From contig CAKTUI010000016.1 of assembly GCA_934621385.1 (NCBI GenBank), positions 1 to 54,388 of the forward strand: DNA of 54,388 nucleotides, written 5' to 3'. Both the position numbers and the translations under genes were made by a program. Shown here in pieces: positions 52,138-54,388 of the stretch. Position 1 is the first letter of the stretch; each line of letters opens with the position of its first letter. The notes below the pieces were generated by a model that worked only from the letters and a program-made list of their open reading frames with translations, did no database searches and had not been told where the DNA came from. This stretch comes from an uncultured Kiritimatiellota bacterium (GTDB lineage Bacteria > Verrucomicrobiota > Kiritimatiellia > RFP12 > UBA1067).

Positions 52138-52353
52138 TCATGCCCAGTAGGTTTCGTAGCGGTCTTCCGCCGCATCCTCGTCGTACTCGTCCGCCTCCGT
52201 CTCGGCGCGGTCAATCATCTCCTCTATCGCGTCGAGCTTCTCGCGCATCGACTTGATCGCCTCGCGGAGGGCTTTCCAATCGTCGTGGTCGAAGTCCTCC
52301 GGCTTCGTCTCCGTCAGCGTCATCTCGGTGTCGGCCGCAATCTCCTCGCGCAC
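52138..52353 (-). CDS. Acidic coiled-coil hypothetical protein
   Basis: A 71-residue protein with a GTG start after AAGAGG. It is acidic and likely helical (KALREAIKSMREKLDAIEEM, then DRAETEADEYDEDAAED). The preceding short frame (52,369-52,494) ends 15 bases before this start, so the two might be one gene broken by a small change. Family not recognised. Confidence 0.5.
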   Translation of the reverse strand: MREEIAADTEMTLTETKPEDFDHDDWKALREAIKSMREKLDAIEEMIDRAETEADEYDEDAAEDRYETYWA

Positions 52354-52368
52354 CCTCTTGCGACTTTG

Positions 52369-52494
52369 CTACGCAAAGATCCTCGCTTCGCTCGTCGGGG
52401 AACCTGACGGCTTCGCCGCAGGTGCATTTAGGTTTTCGAGGTCTTCGGCAATCGCCTGCGCCCCGTAGTTCGTCATCGTTTTTATCGTCGTCAT
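52369..52494 (-). CDS. Very short hypothetical protein, possibly a broken N-terminus
   Basis: A 41-residue frame (MTTIKTMTNYGAQAIAEDLE) starting right after GAAAGG at 52,494, or at 52,476 for the second Met. It ends in AKPSGSPTSEARIFA, which reads like translated spacer rather than protein. It may be a real short peptide, or the N-terminus of the following acidic gene separated by an insertion. Confidence 0.35.
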   Translation of the reverse strand: MTTIKTMTNYGAQAIAEDLENLNAPAAKPSGSPTSEARIFA

Positions 52495-52558
52495 CCTTTC
52501 GTTTTCGGTTTTCGTTTCACGCCTTCGCCGCAGGCATTTCCCGCGTTGAAAACAGCCA

Positions 52559-52592
52559 TATGATGCCGTATGTTTCCAGGAATAGCAACGAC
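52559..52592 (-). promoter_or_regulatory. Promoter-like element, copy A
   Basis: Same pattern as 51,434-51,467: CGTTGCTATTCC and TACGGCATCATA with identical spacing (24 bases between the outer edges of the two boxes). It lies about 65 bases upstream of the 52,494 start in an AT-rich stretch. Confidence 0.5.
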
Positions 52593-52740
52593 CCGTTTGC
52601 AGATTTTTTAATAAATTTTTCACCCCGGAATCGGCGCGAAAACCGCCCTATTTCGCCGCCTCGCGGAGATCGGGCAAACACCCGCCAAATGTCCACGGAC
52701 GCGACGTGCGGCCCCTGTGTGCGGCTGTGCGGCGAAGACG

Positions 52741-52772
52741 AAAAAGCCGACGGGGTGACGAACCCCGCCGGC
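52741..52772 (-). terminator. Rho-independent terminator after the GGCT gene
   Basis: On the minus strand a GC-rich stem (GCCGGCGGGGT paired with ACCCCGTCGGC, 5-base loop) is followed directly by TTTTTCGTC. It lies 37 bases after the stop of the 52,809-53,351 gene and ends the amidoligase/GGCT operon. The rest of the 52,600-52,808 spacer shows nothing. Confidence 0.8.
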
Positions 52773-52808
52773 CAAACGAAAACCTCGATGCGGCCTTGCC
52801 GCGATTCC

Positions 52809-53351
52809 CTATTTCATGCCGACCCACCTCCTTTTCTCGATTGGCTTCAAAGCTCCGAATGCGTTGGGCAGGCCCCAGTACCTCGCGCCCGTCGCACACA
52901 CGATGCGGTAGTCGTCGGGGTAGGGCTTGCCGTCGCGCTCCCTGCGCGTCCTCGGCGTCATCGCGTAGGTGAACGCGGGGACGCGGTAGCGGGTCATGCG
53001 GTTCCCCATCAGCTCCGCGTGGACGACCACCTTGACGCAATTGTAGATGTTCGGGTAGCCCTCGTATGCGTCGAGCCTGTGAAGCTCGGTTGTGGTGACG
53101 AGGTAGAGAACGCCCTCGACGCGGCTTCCTCGCGACTTCTCGATGTCCGCGTAGAGCCGCTCGACGAGCCGCCAGCCCTTGAGCGTGGCGCGGCCGACGG
53201 GACGGGCGTCGGGGATGCGCTGGCGAATCCGCTCGGGGTTCAGGTTCGACCCGTAGGCGAAGTACAGGAAGGTGTCGGGGTTCACGAGGTAGCGGCTTTC
53301 CGCCGCTGCGCCCACATGGTTGTAGATTGTCGGGTAGCCCATCGTCTTCAT
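52809..53351 (-). CDS. Gamma-glutamylcyclotransferase-like (AIG2/GGCT) protein
   Basis: A 180-residue enzyme of the GGCT fold, which releases pyroglutamate from gamma-glutamyl amines or peptides. The substrate loop FLYFAYGSNLNPERI lies near residue 27, and RVEGVLYLVTTTELHRLDAY supplies the catalytic acid region and beta-barrel core; YEGYPNIYNCVKVVV continues the match. Start 53,351 (MKTMGYPTI) follows GAAAGGAACGAC; a long upstream frame is Arg/Pro-rich and spurious. It stands 60 bases after the amidoligase gene, a pairing known from predicted peptide-tagging or peptide-modifying systems. Confidence 0.85.
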   Translation of the reverse strand: MKTMGYPTIYNHVGAAAESRYLVNPDTFLYFAYGSNLNPERIRQRIPDARPVGRATLKGWRLVERLYADIEKSRGSRVEGVLYLVTTTELHRLDAYEGYPNIYNCVKVVVHAELMGNRMTRYRVPAFTYAMTPRTRRERDGKPYPDDYRIVCATGARYWGLPNAFGALKPIEKRRWVGMK

Positions 53352-53413
53352 TTTGTCGTTCCTTTCGCCTGCGGCTTGCGCCCCGCCCCGCTCGGGGGCA
53401 GGGCGCGTCCGCC

Positions 53414-54265
53414 TTAGTCGTGCCTCCCGTCCTTCCAAGCCGCGCTCCCTGGGAGGTTCTTGCAAAGGTGCTTGCGCATCGACTTGAAGGTCGCGCCGTT
53501 CGCGCCGAGGCGGAGGAGGAAAACGCGGAAGTCGTACTTGGCGCTCGCCTCGCTGTAGGGGCGCGGGTTCTTCGCGCTCGCCGCCTTTGCGCTCTTGGCC
53601 TTGAGAACCATCAGAAGGTCGATCAGAACCGCCGCCTTGATGACGCCCGCGTGGAGGCTCTGCTCGTGGTAGCGGAACTCGACCGTTCCCTTGTTCCCGT
53701 TCCAGAGGTTGTGGAGGTTGAGCGCGTGGTAGCGTGCGCGGCTGTAGTGGCTGTGGCGGTCGCTGTAGCCCGCGTAGTAGGCGTCCGCGAGCTTCGCCAT
53801 CGTGGGGTTCGCCATCTTGCAAATCTTGTCTACGAACCCGAGGTCGGTCTTGCGCGTGTAGGAGTCGATGCGGCACTGCTGCGTTCCCGTCGCCTTGAGG
53901 ATCAAGGTTTCCTGCTTGTAGAAAATCTTGACGAGGTTCTTGTCGGGGTCATCCCCTGCGCCCCGACGTGGATGTGGAGTCCCGTGCGGCTGTTGACCTT
54001 CGCCTTGGCCTTGCGCATCGCCCTGACCACCTCCTGCAGGGTTTCCATGTCGGCGTAGGTCATGATCGGCGTGACCACTCCGCGCCTCCCCAAAGGCTGC
54101 CGTCGCTCACCACCTGCCACTTGCGTCCGTCGCCCGTCGTCACCGTCCAGTTGTGGAGGTGGTAGCCTTCGTAGCGTGCCGTGCCGCCCGTGACCTGCGC
54201 GACCACCTTGGCCGCCCGCTCCTGCGTGATCCCCTCGTACTCAAGCTCGCACCCGAAGGTGAGGC
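53414..54265 (-). pseudogene. GS-like amidoligase, 5'-truncated and frameshifted
   Basis: Three frames together give an amidoligase (PF12224-like, glutamine-synthetase fold): SLTFGCELEYEGITQERAAK, then VVTPIMTYADMETLQEVV, SRTGLHIHVGAQGM, DKNLVKIFYKQE, and NGNKGTVEFRYHEQSLHAGV. One-base losses near 54,095 and 53,945 (in ACCCCGAC) break the frame. At the 5' end the reading meets an in-frame TGA three codons upstream of SLTFG inside the inverted repeat, and no start codon lies between, so the N-terminus is lost. The family joins amino groups to glutamate or aspartate side chains. If the shifts are sequencing errors, the truncation still stands. Confidence 0.75.
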
Positions 54266-54388
54266 TCCCAGTTTGTCAAATAGAATGTGTACCCAGTAGA
54301 TAGGCGGGGACTTTTCGGTTTGTCAAATACTGTGTACTCTGAAGGTGTTGCTTTTGTTTGCTGAGGGGATTTGGGCGTAGGTCGATGC
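54266..54388. repeat. Right copy of the 123 bp terminal inverted repeat
   Basis: Reverse complement of 11-133, about 93% identical by eye, with the mismatches confined to the 26-base section between the two TTTGACAAAC copies. It replaces the start of the amidoligase gene, which implies that the repeat, or the element it belongs to, was inserted into that gene. The window ends inside the repeat, as assemblies often do. Confidence 0.9.

Noticed and set aside
52809..53876. A single 355-residue protein starting at 53,876
   Set aside because: The first 175 residues are Arg/Pro/Gln-rich shadow of the amidoligase frame; a good ribosome-binding site and the GGCT domain begin at 53,351.
1..54388. Circular contig with overlapping ends
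   Set aside because: The ends match only as inverted, not direct, repeats, so they do not show circular closure; joining them would give a 10-base-spaced palindrome.
1..54388. tRNA, rRNA or riboswitch genes
   Set aside because: I looked for tRNA-like arms and known conserved cores in the spacers and found none that I could support.

Overview
The window reads as a 54 kb contig from an uncultured bacterium. Almost every believable gene is on the minus strand. The very large secreted protein packed with calcium-binding (thrombospondin type-3-like) repeats, the many signal-peptide and lipoprotein hypotheticals, and the sigma-54 regulation would suit a gut or rumen member of the PVC group (Kiritimatiellota/Lentisphaerota-like). 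That placement is an inference; there is no rRNA or tRNA here to test it. Both ends of the window carry the same 123 bp sequence in inverted orientation, and the right copy cuts off the 5' end of an amidoligase gene.

Layout in window coordinates. 164-19,300: an envelope or secreted-protein region with several unrecognised exported proteins, an intact IS4-family element (4142-5711), a Nudix hydrolase, lipoproteins, an FMN reductase plus a truncated copy of it 11 kb away, and a 2447-residue TSP3-repeat/hydrolase protein. 19,294-30,903: a defence island. A controller (XRE), cytosine methyltransferase, MORC/MutL-like ATPase, Z1-domain helicase-like protein, PD-(D/E)XK nuclease and AIPR protein form one overlapping operon, followed by an AlbA_2/HATPase protein and an AT-rich orphan. 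31,072-49,600: a DNA-transaction region with a PHP-less DnaE-like polymerase fused to a histidine phosphatase, a DnaQ-like exonuclease, a tandem AAA+ ATPase, FtsK, a DnaB-like helicase, a PLD nuclease, a GmrSD-type restriction protein with an EVE/PUA-like head, a very acidic protein, and a sigma-54 activator. 49,781-54,265: a cluster of short genes, two secreted His-rich proteins, and a GGCT/amidoligase pair.

The most unusual thing I see is a probable local sigma-54 circuit. Promoters with near-perfect -24/-12 boxes lie just upstream of the activator gene (49,514-49,528), of an orphan gene (43,237-43,251) and of the operon beginning at 38,008 (38,043-38,058). At the last two, an identical 14-base motif (TTTTATCAGGCGGT) sits 53-54 bases upstream of the -24 box; at the activator promoter a perfect palindrome occupies the same distance. 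The operon from 38,008 down to a terminator at 31,031-31,063 (about 7 kb) encodes a small protein, the AAA+ ATPase, two unknowns, an ankyrin-like protein, the exonuclease and the polymerase-phosphatase fusion. This looks like an inducible nucleic-acid-processing or conflict system that I cannot match to a named one.

Several genes (164-384, 381-1377, the AAA+ gene, the amidoligase) carry single-base frameshifts, mostly in G/C-rich runs. Sequencing or assembly error is at least as likely as genuine decay. All assignments are from reading the sequence by eye; no search was run.
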